Source: Desmodesmus armatus | Lineage: Eukaryota > Chlorophyta > Chlorophyceae > Sphaeropleales > Scenedesmaceae | Length of the DNA: 64,000 bases | NCBI GenBank assembly: GCA_007449985.2 | Contig: VIIQ02000028.1 | Span: 342,001 to 406,000, forward strand | Direction: 5' to 3' | Notes under the pieces: generated by a model | What the model saw: only the letters and a program-made list of their open reading frames with translations | Told to the model about the DNA's origin: nothing | Databases searched by the model: none | In this document: piece after piece, positions 21,557 through 33,064 of the stretch | Numbering within the stretch: the stretch's first letter is position 1 | How the letters are laid out: each line of letters begins with the position of its first letter | Made by a program: the position numbers and the translations under genes

Positions 21557-24500
21557 CTAAAAGTCACCATCGCCACCCCTAAAGCTGTTGCTGCCCAGCC
21601 TGCTGTATGTGTTGCTGTTGCTTCGCATCACGGGGCTCTGTGCTGATCCTGCTGAGCGCAGCCTGCCTGAGGAGGGCCGCATGAGGGGTGGGCTGTGGCA
21701 GACCCTGGCCAGGTCCACATCCATATGAGGGTGTTCTGCACCGGCATGCAAGCTGTCACCTGCCAGCGCTGCATTTGACTTGTAGTGCACCAAAGACCGC
21801 AGCAGCTCTGACAGCACACCCTGCACCATAGGAAAATTGCACATGTTGGGTCGCAGTGCAGGATCACTGCACAGTGTGATGGGGATTCTGCAACAAACCA
21901 CACATTACAGGCATTGCATTGTTGTACGCTTGCTTGGGCCAGCCTACAGCTGCTTGCCTGCTAGTGCCCACTTGCTGCCTGCTCCTGCTGCGTTACCGCC
22001 AGGCCCTGGTTGTGCATGTGTGCATGTGTGCTATTTGTGCAAGATACTAGCATTTGATGCCTTTTGTCTCACCTTTGCCCCTGCCTCAGGCGGTGTGTTG
22101 AGTCCCACCAGTGATGCTGTCTCCAGCAGGAAGTACTCAAGGTCCTCAACACCCTTGCACTTGGACACCAGCGCTGCCATCTGAGTCTGAACACAGCAAC
22201 AGCAGCAGCAGCAGCAGCAGCAGCAACATCAGCAATGGCAACCACATCATTTGACCATGCCATGCATTGCAAACTTGATCAGTCTAATCATGCCTGATGA
22301 CACAACCGCGGGAGGTGAACAGCATTGTGCACACTATGGATACCGGTGCACCGGACACCCGGTGCACGCGTCGGGCCCGACATTGTAGGCTACTGCCGTC
22401 TACCTACAAAGCTGCTGCAGCTTGCTTGCTCAGCACAGCTGGGCCAGTTGCCAACCAGTGGGTGCATCGCAGTTCACAGAAAGGACCGTTTCACAGCACT
22501 CACTGAACTCATTCCCCACCCGCACAAAAACATGCTCACCTGCTCTCCTGCAAAGGCCTCATCGAGGTCAAACAGCTCCAGGGCAGGGGGTGGGGGCTCA
22601 CGCAGCACGGGTGGGAAGGTGGCTGGCGTCAGCGCAGGCAGCGGCGTCTCAAACGCGGGGGGTATGAGGCTGAGTGGCGCCTTCTTCACGCCCAGCTGCT
22701 CATACAGGGCCACAGCCTCCGGCACATGCCGCATGTCTGAGAAAGACATACACACACGGGCGCGGGGGGGGGGGGGGGCATGGGAGGAGGGTGTGGGAGG
22801 AAGACAGATTGCCGCAAGCATTCAATGCAGCGTCATATGCTTGCAAGATGCTTGATGGTGACTTGTGCGGCATGCATACAAGCAAGATGAGTGCAAGCAC
22901 AAGGATGGCAAGTGTGCATGCGCGGTCTTGTACAGGGCAGGAGTGTTCATCTGCAGTCACTGCTGGAGGTCAACCATAGTCTGCTGCCTCCTGTGGTTGC
23001 CTATGTGTCCCACTGGGAAAACATACAAGGACCCCAAGGGGAGCACCAATTCTTGACAACACTGTGCTAGAGCACAACAGTGCCGGAGCTCTGCACCACA
23101 CCCAGAGTGTGCGTGCACCCCCCTATCTTAGAGGACCCCCTCACCGATGCAGAACAGCTGCCCGTCAAACAGTCGCGCCCAGTCCCTTGGCAAGCTGGCC
23201 ACCTCTGCCAGGCAGGGCTTGGGCCTGTCTGCAAGCGTCTCTGTGTCTGGCAGCAGCATGATGTCATTGGCAACGTCAGGGTCCTGCGCATCACCTGGGT
23301 GCAGCGCCACCTTGGAGCCCTGCAGGAGGAATAGCAGCAGCATAGACACGCCCCAGGTGTTACGCCAGGTTTCTGCACTGCGCTGCCAGGGCTGTCTGCT
23401 GCTTTGCGTGCCGGGGCAGGATGTATTCTGTGCTTTACAAAAACTTGTGTGTGGTCCCGGTCCCATACTCCCTCCAATCCCTCATTGCTGCAGCTCGCTG
23501 GCATGGCTGCCTGCTGCAATCACATATGCATGCATGGCCACACGCACCACATGGCCACATGCGGTCTAGGCACATGTTCCAAGCCTGCAGCCCTCAAGCT
23601 GGCTGCGGCTGCTATGCGCATGGAACTACAGCATGGGCATGATACGCTGATTGCAGGATTGATGGACCAAAGCATGCCACCATGCCATGGGTGCAAGTAC
23701 ACTGCGGCTGTTGGCTGAGGCGCCCGGCTGCTCACCGGCCGCAGCCACCGGAACACAAAGTCGCTGATCCTGCTGTTGTCCTCCTTGTCCAGCCAGGCAT
23801 CATGCAGCAGCCCCGCTGACCCCAGCACCAGCACACGGCCCCCACCAGGGTCAGGGGAGGACCAGCAGGCAGCTGCAGCAAGGCAAGCCACAACATGCCA
23901 CGGCAGAGCAGTAGTGGATTCCGATTCATATCAAAGCACACAAGGGTCAGGGTTGTTAAATGAGGGAGTCAAGTGTGATTGCCGCTTGCCTCCTTGTATC
24001 TTACAAGGAACTCATGGCGAGAAGCGCACCAGCCTCCTGCTGTCATACATGCTCATGGATGGCCACTGATATCATTGCATGTGCATGTATGGCAGCAGGT
24101 GCATATAAGCTGGTGCCAACCTGCGGTGTGACATCCTGCGACATCCTGCGATGTCACATCCTGCGACATCCTGCGATGTCACATCCTGCGATGTCACATC
24201 CTGCGACATCCTGCGATGTCACATCGCAGGTTGGCTCCAGCTTATATGCACCTGCTGTCATACATGCACATGCATGATATCAGTGCGGGTCAGGCACCAG
24301 CATGAACACACCTGCTGACATGCATGCACTTGAGTGGCTACAGCGCAGGTCGGTACCAGCACGAACGCACCTAACGGCCGCTGCATGGGGTAGCTGATCT
24401 TGCCGCTGGACAGGATGGGCACTGCAGGCGGCTGCACGCTGAGTGTGCAGCCAAAGGGGTACACAAAGTCCAGCGCCCTGCCAGTGCTGCTAGGCCCTGC

Positions 24501-25284
24501 TGTGTCAGCACCTGCTGAGGGAGCATCCAGGCCCTCTGATGCACTGCCTGAGCCCTTACTGCTGCTAGACAGCAGTGCTCTGTTAAGCACGCCATCACTG
24601 ATGAGGGCTTCCTTTGGGTGCAGGTACTTGTAGTGTGCAGTGCGCACCACTGCGTCTGTGTTGGCTGATATGCCTAGCTCCTCGAGCAGATAGTTGAGGT
24701 TTGTGCCGGCTTTGCGCTCACCGCCCTCGGACATGCAGACCAGCAGGGAACCCCCTCCCCGCAGGAAAGCCCGCAGGGTGTCAAACTCGTGTTCAGTGAA
24801 GGGCTGCGTGGGGCATCCCAGCACAAGTATGGTCGGCAGGGTGCCACCCCCCACAGCTGTTGTGCTGCTGTTCAGGCCGCTGCTGCCAGGACCCAGCAGG
24901 ACCTCCAAGCACAGGTCTTCCGGGCTGTCTAGCTTTTCTGGGCGATACATGGACCGCAGACGACGGTACAGCTGCTTGAAGCCGACTTTGTGCGTGTGTG
25001 TTTCTCCTTTGCAGCAGCTGAAGAGCACGCGCGTGGCATCGCTGATGAGGCTTGGCTGCTGATGGCCCCTGCCGCTCGGCCCAGCTGCCTCATCCTGCAG
25101 CCCTCTGCTGGGAAAATCCTGTTGTCATGACACGGCAGTAGCAAGAACAACATCAGCGGGATCCCAGCTGAGATGCTGACAAAACATGCTTGGGCTGCTT
25201 GTGAGCTGCTGAATCAGCATCAGCAACATGCTGATGTCTGTATGTGCTCACCTCCTGGTTACCAAACACGTCTTGATATGCCAT
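21557..25284 (-). CDS. IFT52: Intraflagellar transport protein IFT52 (BLD1-like)
   Basis: Subunit of the IFT-B core, required to build cilia. Minus-strand exons: 25284-25252 (MAYQDVFGNQE), 25094-24371, 23872-23736, 23319-23145, 22736-22540, 22186-22073 and 21887-21557. Recognition motifs in order: VLFSCCKGE, CMSEGGERKAGTNLNYLLEE, TDAVVRTAHYKYLHPKEAL, SDGVLNR, LDFVYPFGCTLSV, LDKEDNSRISDFVFRWL, then PPAFETPLPALTPATFPPV and PPPALELFDLDEAFAGEQ. All match the IFT52 plan. Junctions keep phase except the last: exon 6 ends in phase 0, while the last exon's IPITLCSDPALRPN frame needs two bases, so a small exon or another splice site is missing there. About 569 aa, longer than human (437), owing to Ser/Gly-rich insertions and an extended tail ending FRGGDGDF. 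A foldback element lies in intron 2. The short first exon is the least certain part. Confidence 0.88.
24063..24287. repeat. Foldback element in IFT52 intron 2
   Basis: Two arms of about 63 bp (24063-24126 and 24225-24287) are inverted copies with only a few mismatches. Both carry the core gcaggtgcatataagctgg. The roughly 100-bp centre is made of short repeats of acatcctgcg and gatgtcacatcctgcg. It resembles a foldback or MITE-type insertion, or a structured intronic RNA. The gene is on the minus strand and the element is intronic. Confidence 0.85.
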
Positions 25285-27276
25285 GGATGAAAGAATTTTC
25301 AAAAAGCCAACTGCATCACTGCCCCTGTACTCAGGTGGGCAGGCCACTGACAACTGTGTTGTGGAGCAGCAGGGTTGTACTTGCTGTCGATGCTGCCACA
25401 ATCCAACGGCTGCTCGCTGCAGGAAGGATGTTGTGGATTGAGATGATTGTCGCAAAAGCACTGCTGCGGCCTGGCTTTGACAAACGTATTTGAGCTGATC
25501 TTTGATGCCGCGCACAAAACGGTGTGTAGGCTGCACAGCCCTCCTAAGGTTGAGCAAGACACAGGATGATATTCAAGTGTGAGATTACCCAGTTCCTGGC
25601 TCTGGCACGCCGTGATCGGGACAGGCGCGTTGCTTGTGTGTTTGACCCCAGCTGGTTTGACTGCAAACAGCCAGCCTATCTACAAGTATGCCTAAAAAGG
25701 CCACCATCAGGGATGCAGCCTCTTGAGTCACCGACTCAAAGCATCAGCAGTGTGGGTGATGTGCGACACTGACACACTGGCTGCAACCGCCCCTATGACA
25801 ACCCCACTGCCAGCATGGCGGGACGTGGGGTTGCTTTGTATCAGGATGGGTGGGATCGCTCTCCAATGGAGCATGTTTCCACGGCAAAACTGCTCTGCGC
25901 TCAGCCCGCTTCCAGCACCTTTGTTCCTCAGGCAGGCCAGAGCTCACTCCCCCCCCCCCCCACGGACCTGCCTCACAACGTGTGCTCCTCACCGGCCCCT
26001 TTCAAATGCACACGGTGTACCAGTTTCTGATTCAAGCTACCCCAAGGCAAGCAACGGGTAGAGGTCTACAACAGCAGAGCGTACAGGTTCATTGCACATT
26101 CAGGACAGCTGTGCTGGTGCCCCCTTTCTGTTTGTTGTGCTGGTGCTGTGAAGCTGCTCATTGTGCCGACACACTGACGTCAGCGCACTGGTGGGCTGGT
26201 AGGTGTGTACTAGTACTGCCATACTGGGACACCGCTGGGATACGAGAGGAAACTGCCTTGACCCTTGAGCATGCGCTTGTCGCAGCTGCTGAGCAAAACT
26301 GCAGGGACGCACTTCCTTCAAAAGCCGATGCATGGTGTAATTACAGTATGACTACACGGCACATTTTTGGACCATGCAGCCTGCTGGTAGGTCCGTGTTA
26401 CAAGTATTGCCAAACCTGTGCAGCTGGTTGCAATGCCAGCTGGCAGGAAATTGCCGCTGTCATGCAACTTGATGGCTGTGATACACACGGCACACCCACA
26501 CAGAGGCGGTGCTGTGTGTGCCTAGCGTACACGCATACGATAGTAAAGAGCAGGCCAGCCAGCCAGTCATCCTGTCCAACCACAGTGCTCAACTCAGGCC
26601 CGTGCTCTGTTCCCAACAAGCGACAGCAGCTCAAAGGTGCTGCCGCAAGGCCTTCCGCTGAATGAAAACGCTCCAGACAACATGCGACACATGTGCAGTG
26701 GCTCACACAATGAAATGCCGCCAGCACCCAGGCTGCATGAGCAGTTGGGGCTGTACAGCAAACAAAAGCAACAATCTCCATCATGCAGCCTGCCCCAGCA
26801 CCCTTGCAACAGCTGCGTTGTGGTGCAGGCAGTTGCTGTGCCGCCTGCCACGGACATATGCTCAACCCTGCTTGTCCAAACCCATTGATCCATGACATTG
26901 TTGCTCGACGATGCACAGAGCGTGTGGTGCGTAACAGCATCGACTGCAGCAACTGCAAGCCAGTGCGTTGCTGTGGCTGCATCATGAAGAAACACATGGT
27001 GACATCTCTGCAGCAACCCTTCAACAAACAGCAACCCCCTTTGAGCAAACAGCGCACGCTGTGCAGCAATGAAGCAATTGTTACTGCCACATCCAATAAG
27101 GAACAAGGGAACTGCCAATCCATACCGTCAGGTCATCTCCTACAGCCCTTGTGGTACTGGAGCTGCACGACCACAGCTGCTGCAGCCCTTACATGTTGCA
27201 TCCCCAACGATACAGTTGCTTGCTTGACACCCCAGCATGACAACAAACACCCACCATTACCACCAGCACCGAAAGA
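25285..27276. other. Intergenic, IFT52 promoter and CYSTM 3' region
   Basis: No recognisable gene. The long minus-strand open frame 26398-27123 has an ATG but no family features, odd composition (Cys/Leu-rich) and no splice partners, and lies where the 3' UTR of the CYSTM gene is expected. A run of 10 C occurs at about 25951-25960. Confidence 0.5.
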
Positions 27277-27770
27277 TCAACCAAAGATCAGGTCGCAGCA
27301 GGCATCCAGCATGCAGCATGCCGCGCAGCAGGCAAAAATGCCAGCGCAGCATGCACAGCAACCTCCAGGCCCAGCAGGGCCGGGCTGTGGCTGCTGTGAC
27401 ATCATCTGCTGTCCGGAGCCTGGTAGGGTGACCCACCAGGGTAGCCTGGAGGGCCCTGCTGCACGCTCATCGGCTGTGCTGGGGGGTACCCCCCATTGTG
27501 CTGCTGAGGGGGGTAGCCAGGCGTGTAGCCTTGCTGTGGCTGACCGTAACCAGGTGATGCCTGTGGAGGGTATCCTGCATAAGGGCCTTGAGGAGCATAG
27601 GGTTGTTGGCCATACTGAGCAGCAGGGTAGCCACCCTGGCTGTACTGCTGTGTGAGGCCCATGTCTTGCTGCTGTGCTGGGTAGCCCTGGGAGACGGGAT
27701 AGCCTGATTGTGGTGGATAGCCTTTACTATCTCCGTTGCCGACGGGATAGCCAGGAGGAGGAGCTGCCAT
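27277..27770 (-). CDS. GYP-rich CYSTM protein, C-terminal module in a shifted frame
   Basis: Small stress-type protein with a Pro/Gly/Tyr-rich N-terminus and a cysteine-rich transmembrane (CYSTM) C-terminus. ATG 27770 opens MAAPPPGYPVGNGDSKGYPP, followed by many GYPPQ-like repeats to GPPGYPGGSPYQAPDSR and TGA 27404-27402 (122 aa if read straight). Directly downstream, in another frame, lies GGCCACCAGIFACCAACC then MLDACCDLIFG and TGA 27279-27277. That is a clear CYSTM module, which this repeat family normally carries at its end. Removing 17 bases (gtgggtcaccctaccag) joins the two as ...GYPGSGQQMMSQQPQPG... in one frame. The 17 bases begin GT and end AG but are far shorter than normal introns, so an insertion, an assembly error or an undetected larger intron are alternatives. 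Known CYSTM proteins sit in membranes and respond to stress. Confidence 0.7.
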
Positions 27771-27915
27771 GGTGCGTGCAAGTATGGAATAAGCAGGATG
27801 GATGTGGTGGATACCGTTGCCGTTCCAGTGGCTAGAAGGAGGCAGCGCGGGAGAATAAATGGAGTACCCTAACTTCCAGGCCACGTGACCAGCTCTTGGG
27901 TGAGTTACTGTTGTT

Positions 27916-28432
27916 ATGCCGTTTAGGCTACCAGCTTCCTTTGACTGCCACCAGCGTCGACGTGTCCAAGCGTAAGTCTGTTCTTGTTCACGACCAAATT
28001 TCTTTGCAGGCCTAGTGTTTCAGCAGACAGCGACCGGCACAAAATCCCAGGGGGAGTGGGTGGGCCAGGCCTTCAAGGTGGTGACCCCGTCCAAGGTGCC
28101 GCCTCCGAGGGAGGTGGGTGAGTGGGTGTCTCAAGCTTGTCGACTTATGTACTGCAACCGTGCATCAGTGCTGTCTGTTTACCAATTGCACTCAGTGAAA
28201 TTTGACAGGTGCAACGGCAGCCTGTGTTTGGCCTCCAAAACCTCTCAGAGTCTGGTCCGCAGAATGGTACAGCGTTGCTATCTGGCCCACGCTGTACAAC
28301 CAGGGCCGCAACCAAGCTCATACGTCCTGTGTGTGTCCTGAGAGACCTCTAGTGCGGGTTCCTGGCCGAGACACCGCAGTGGGACCGACCTTCCAGCGGG
28401 CTTCTACTGGTCAGGTCTTTGCAAAGCCCTGA
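27916..28432 (+). CDS. Possible small gene of unknown function
   Basis: Weak model. ATG 27916 begins MPFRLPASFDCHQRRRVQ. Exons 27916-27971, 28010-28113 and 28209-28432 keep phase at both junctions and give 127 aa ending TGQVFAKP. Donors gtaagt and gtgggt and acceptors tttctttgcag and ttgacag are good, but the first intron would be only 38 nt. I recognise no domain, and a second frame of the last exon also looks protein-like, so the frame choice is not firm. It starts 146 bp from the oppositely oriented CYSTM gene. Confidence 0.3.
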
Positions 28433-28557
28433 CGTGGTTCCACTTAAAAGAACACAGCACAGAGTTGCAGAGAGTGCACTCACACTGCTCTGTTTGCTCA
28501 ACCTAATTCCCAGGACACGCAGTATTGGAACATTGCACCAGGTGTGGGCCAGGCAAC

Positions 28558-30960
28558 ATGAGGACCATGTCTCTGCTGCTGCTGGTGCTGGCTTGCGCTG
28601 TGGGGCAAGCATCAGCGCAGGATGTTGTAAAACCCAACGATAATGCCCCTAGCTTCCTGTACTTTGCTAGGGAAGCCAAGGTAAGCCGCATACAAAATGC
28701 CAGAGCAACTGAGCAGATCTGAGGACTGCCCCTAGCTTCCGGCAGGCCCTTGAATTGCGGTCGTTGAGGTGATAGGGTTTACGTTGAACGTGTACTCAGT
28801 GTGTTTTGAGCTGCAGTGGGGGGCAACACAGCATTTGCAGCCGCAGCAGCGTGTTTGAACAGACAACCTCAGGGCAACCCGGGTGACTCCGGTGTGACCA
28901 GGCCCTAAGTCAGAGGGTCAGAGGCAGCAAGGCTGAGTGGCCTGCATCAGACAATGGCCTGCACAAAGTCATGTTTCATCTCAATGGGTCACTTCATCAG
29001 CAGCTTGAGTTGGCAGAGATTAGGCAGGATAGGCCCCCCTGCTGCTGCTGCTGTGACGTGCGCCAGCAGAGCATGCCGGCCATCAGGCGTCAGATGTTGC
29101 TAAAGCTGTGCGGTCTGACCCCTCTCAAAAATGCAGAGCCCCCTCATCACGGACGCCTCCCCCCTGCACAAGGCTGTCGCCACGTTTGACTTGCCAGGCG
29201 TGAAGGCTGCACTGGCCAAGGGGGCAAACCCCAACCAGGCAGTGCAAGCAGGCGGCAAATCACTCACGGGCGTCTATACGCCTATGCGCGTGGCACTTGA
29301 GAGTGTCAGCAGATGTGGGGGCAACTGCTTCTATGTGCCTGAAGTCCTTGCTGACATCATCATCCAGCTCCTGTGCGCGGGTGGGTCAGGATGTCAGAGG
29401 TCTAGCGCGGATCGCTCTCGCCACCACCTTCACATGTGTTAATAATGATAATAATGCTTCAGGGCCCCCTCCTAACCCAGTAACGCCATAGGATTACCTC
29501 CCATTGGCTTCACGCCCTGCAAGGGCGGCGGGGTCTACCCTCCTGACACACACTCCGAGCATTGTTATCACACGGGGTGACACTTGGTAGAGGCAAAGTG
29601 CCCAAATCCTCTACCCCTCACTGAGGCCCCACAAGGGACACAGGCCACGTGTTGGGGAGGCAGGTGGCTTGTACTAGACTTAGTAGGAAGTGGTGTGCGC
29701 GTCAATCGCTCACATGAAGTGTCACTTCCAATGCTCAATCGACCTAGCTGATGTGCCGTACAGGTGCAGATCCCAACGAGCGACCCATCCAGCCGTGGAA
29801 CCAACAGTCCAGCATGCTCTCCCAGAGTGAGTCAAGGGTTTGAGGGTGTGTACGAATCATTACGTTACGTAATTACCACGGGCTGTGAAGACGCCTCAGC
29901 CATAGCGTCGTTCTTGCCAGGTGTGCACCAGGTGCAGCCGACAGGCCAGTCATACTGCCCGCCTGGCCACCAACTTGTGCCTGGCCACCAACTGTACTGC
30001 GCGTGTGTGTTGAAAACATGAGTGCATGTCATGATGACAGGCTCAAAAAGTACGTCAAAAAGCACTAGTGCAATCCAATACAGTGTGTCTTTGTGCCCTC
30101 TGCTGCACTGCATTTGTTGCAAATGGCAGTTGTTCCCAGGGCCCCGTACCGGCTGGTCTATGCCCTAATGCTGGCGGGAGCTCAAGTGCCCAGCGCTGAT
30201 GTCATCTCAATCGCCTGCGGCTTCACAGCCGGACAGTCTGACATCGCCTCTGCTCTGACTGTAGCTGTGCTTGCGGCGTTTGGTGCTGATGTGCGGCCCC
30301 AAAACCCAGCTGCTGCAGCAGAGTATTACAAGAAGGCCAACAACTGTGTGCGGCCTGCCAGCTGGACGTATGAGGAAGGTAGCTATTATCACTGTAAGTG
30401 TGTACATACCGTCAGAGTCTGACTCTGGGGTGCCAGTTCAGCGGCGCTGCGCGCCTGTTGTGCATTGAACAGTCGCACACCCCACAGCCTTGCCACACCA
30501 GCATGATGCCACCAAGCCGGCGGCCGGCATAGATACACCTCTTGAACCCAACCGGTCTAGTAGGATCCCCAGATCATGCAACGTATCGTGAGTACCCTAT
30601 GATGCCGCAGGGGGCAGCCTCAAGCCTTGCACACTGTAGAGCGCTGACCGTCGGCCTGATGCCTGCATGTTGGCTGGAGGGTTAGGGGGTTTAGGGTTAC
30701 CCTAAACCCTAACTCAAACCCATTCGCTGCTGTCTGCAGGCTACTCCCTGTGCTTCATTCGCAAGAACGGCCTGACGCCCTCAGAAGCGTCTGAGCTCCG
30801 TGCGGGGCGTGTGTCTCCCTCCCTGGCCACCAAGCTTGAGCTGAGTGACACCCCCAACAAGGTACACCGCCTGATGCTGCAGGAAGTCAACAACGGACTG
30901 GCGAAGACAGCAGCAACCCTCAAGGCATGTCCTGCTGTTGCGCAGAAGAACGGCAAATGA
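28558..30960 (+). CDS. Secreted ankyrin-type protein
   Basis: Predicted secreted or lumenal protein of 299 aa. Five exons plus start: 28558-28680, 29137-29380, 29764-29826, 30130-30378 and 30740-30960, summing to 900 nt in frame. ATG 28558 opens a signal peptide (MRTMSLLLLVLACAVGQASA, cleavage likely after ASA). Ankyrin-like parts follow: SPLHKAVATFDLPGVKAALA, KGANPNQAV, LADIIIQLLCAGADPNERP and LVYALMLAGAQVP. The C-terminal third (NGLTPSEASELRAGRVSPSL, ending AQKNGK) is not recognised. Secreted ankyrin proteins are uncommon, so a location in the ER or cell wall space is only inferred. The last intron holds an inverted telomere-like tract. ATG 28567 four codons later is an alternative start. 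Donors and acceptors are all canonical. Confidence 0.75.
30681..30713. repeat. Head-to-head interstitial telomeric repeat
   Basis: TTTAGGG-type sequence runs up to a centre and continues as CCCTAAA on the other side; the arms gggtttagggt and accctaaaccc are exact inverted copies. It lies in the last intron of the secreted ankyrin gene. The repeat type matches the common plant/alga telomere. Confidence 0.85.
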
Positions 30961-33064
30961 GCTCACCAGACACAGTCAGGGTGTATGTAGGAGTCAACTG
31001 TCTCTCCAGAACTGCTGCCTTTCTGGGCACGCTGCACGCCGCGGCAGGGCAAACACGGTACAACATTAAAATCTTGGCTGCACTGCTGGCTGACTCCTTC
31101 GGAAGGGATCAGGAAGTTTAGCCTGGCAACTGCCATCGCACTCGGAGTGACATTTGCTGTTGCAGGGTTTGCATTACAGAACCGTCCTAAGCCGCATTTG
31201 ATGTGGCCCAGAAAACGTGGCTCACTGAGACTGAGTCGGAACAGTTGATGAGCGTTTGAGCATGTGGGTGTCATGCTGTGCCAGTGGCGCGTCCAAGCGA
31301 CTGTCATTGTGTGTCGGCTGTTGTGACAAGAACAGGACAGACAGACAGCACACAAGAGTGCGCAGTCCGCCGTGACACCCCCTGGACGTTTGAAGCTTGT
31401 TTCGCAAGTCCTGGACTTGTATTTGGCACAACCACATGCCGCATGTGGTTTGTTGTTGCAGTGTATAGCCGGCTGTTGACCCACTCTGCTGCAACACCTG
31501 GAACACATTTCGCACCCTCTGGCACTATGTACTAATGTGTTGTGAATTAATCCTGCATCAAACCTGCCATGTCACATGTGTCCTGCAGCTGCGCAGTTGG
31601 TTGTGAGCTGGCGCTGTGCACTATTGTGTCGTGAGTTGATCCTGCATCAAACCTGCCGTGGTGCACAGTGGGGTTGTGAGCTGACCCCCCCCCCTCCTTG
31701 AGAGTGTCGTGGGCCTGTTTTGTCATCGGTTGCAGCATGACTGCGCATTGACGCAATCGGCTTTCCTTTGTGTGCTGTGCGGTGAGGCTGCTGGCCCTAC
31801 GTGGCAAAACATCGGACAACATGGCCCTCTTGCATGTCTCTGGCTGCTTCGAACTTGCCGCACCATTTTGTGCGCCTCAAGTTGGGCGCCCTCCCCTCCC
31901 CCTGCCGGAGGTGTCTGCTGTGTGTTGTGTTGGTGAGAGCAAGCGACTAGTAGTCGTGCTGGAGCTGGGTGTTGGCAGCCAGAGGCAAACCAATTTGCAG
32001 TGCCGTGAGGAGCCCTCTCTCAGGCAGCTGCCTGTGGCCATACACGACTCAGCCGAGCAACATACAGTCAGGGCCTGACTGCCGGGGCCGGAGACAAAGC
32101 CTCATCGATGAGAGACGCTCAACATATTCTGTACCAGTAAGAGCCCACAGACCGGACCAAAACCAGCGTGGAAGCCCGACTGACACAACTCCTTGGTATG
32201 CTACAGCACACAGCTGCGCACACCCAACTGGCAGGAGCCACCGGCCTCAATGAAGGGGGATGCCACCACTCTCTCAGGGTCAAAGCAAGCACGAAACCAA
32301 ACCAAAGCAAAAGTCGCAATGCCGTCACCATCATACAGCACACCTTAATGGCCTGACCCCCTGTTTTCTGTCCATGCATGTGCCCAAGCAAAAGAGCAGA
32401 ACAGCCAGGCATTGAAACAACAAAACAAAAGTGAACCTGGTAATGGCGCCATGGCGCCACTACCAGCTAGCTGACAACTGCACTTGATACTGACCAGTCA
32501 GCGACCACTTAGCCGTAGCCATTTTGCACTGCCTGCATGCCTGCCTGCCAACCACACCACTCTTCCTCGTAGCACGATTGCAATGTCCTCCCCAAAGAAA
32601 GCCTGCAGTGCAGCAGGCTAGCTGAGCTTGATACTTGCACAAGTAGCCAACCTGGCATCACCGAGCATGCAACCCTCACAACTTAGGATCGCATGGCATG
32701 CATGGCAACCTCACTGCTTGGAATTGCACAAGCCTCATGTTGCGTCGACACCCTCCCAGCACCATATTGAGAGACCATATTGAGAAGAGCTGGCGGACCA
32801 GCCCGGCGGCCTGACACGACCAGACTGGCGTGACTGCTGTGTTTACAACGCCACCTTCAGATGCACACCTGTCATTGGATCATATCGCTGTGACTCACAG
32901 TGTTCTGCACCTCTCCTGCACTCAGCCTGCCGCAGGCTGGCGGTCAGCTTGCAATATATCCTGCATTCAGCTGCACACTTCCCTGCACTCAGCCTGCTGC
33001 CAGCTTACAACATACTCCAGCCGGCATTCCATGCAGCAGGCCACTACCTCAGGCTGCTGAGCTG
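30961..33064. other. Intergenic, 2.1 kb, short duplications
   Basis: No gene recognised. A duplicated segment sharing gttgatcctgcatcaaacctg-like sequence occurs near 31533-31570 and 31622-31660 (about 89 bp apart). A C-run lies at about 31684-31694. Repeats of ctgcactcagcctgc are seen near 32915-33000. Confidence 0.5.

Noticed and set aside
26398..27123. Long minus-strand open frame (241 codons) downstream of the CYSTM gene
   Set aside because: It has an ATG but no domain, Cys/Leu-heavy random-like composition and no splice partners, and lies in the expected 3' UTR.
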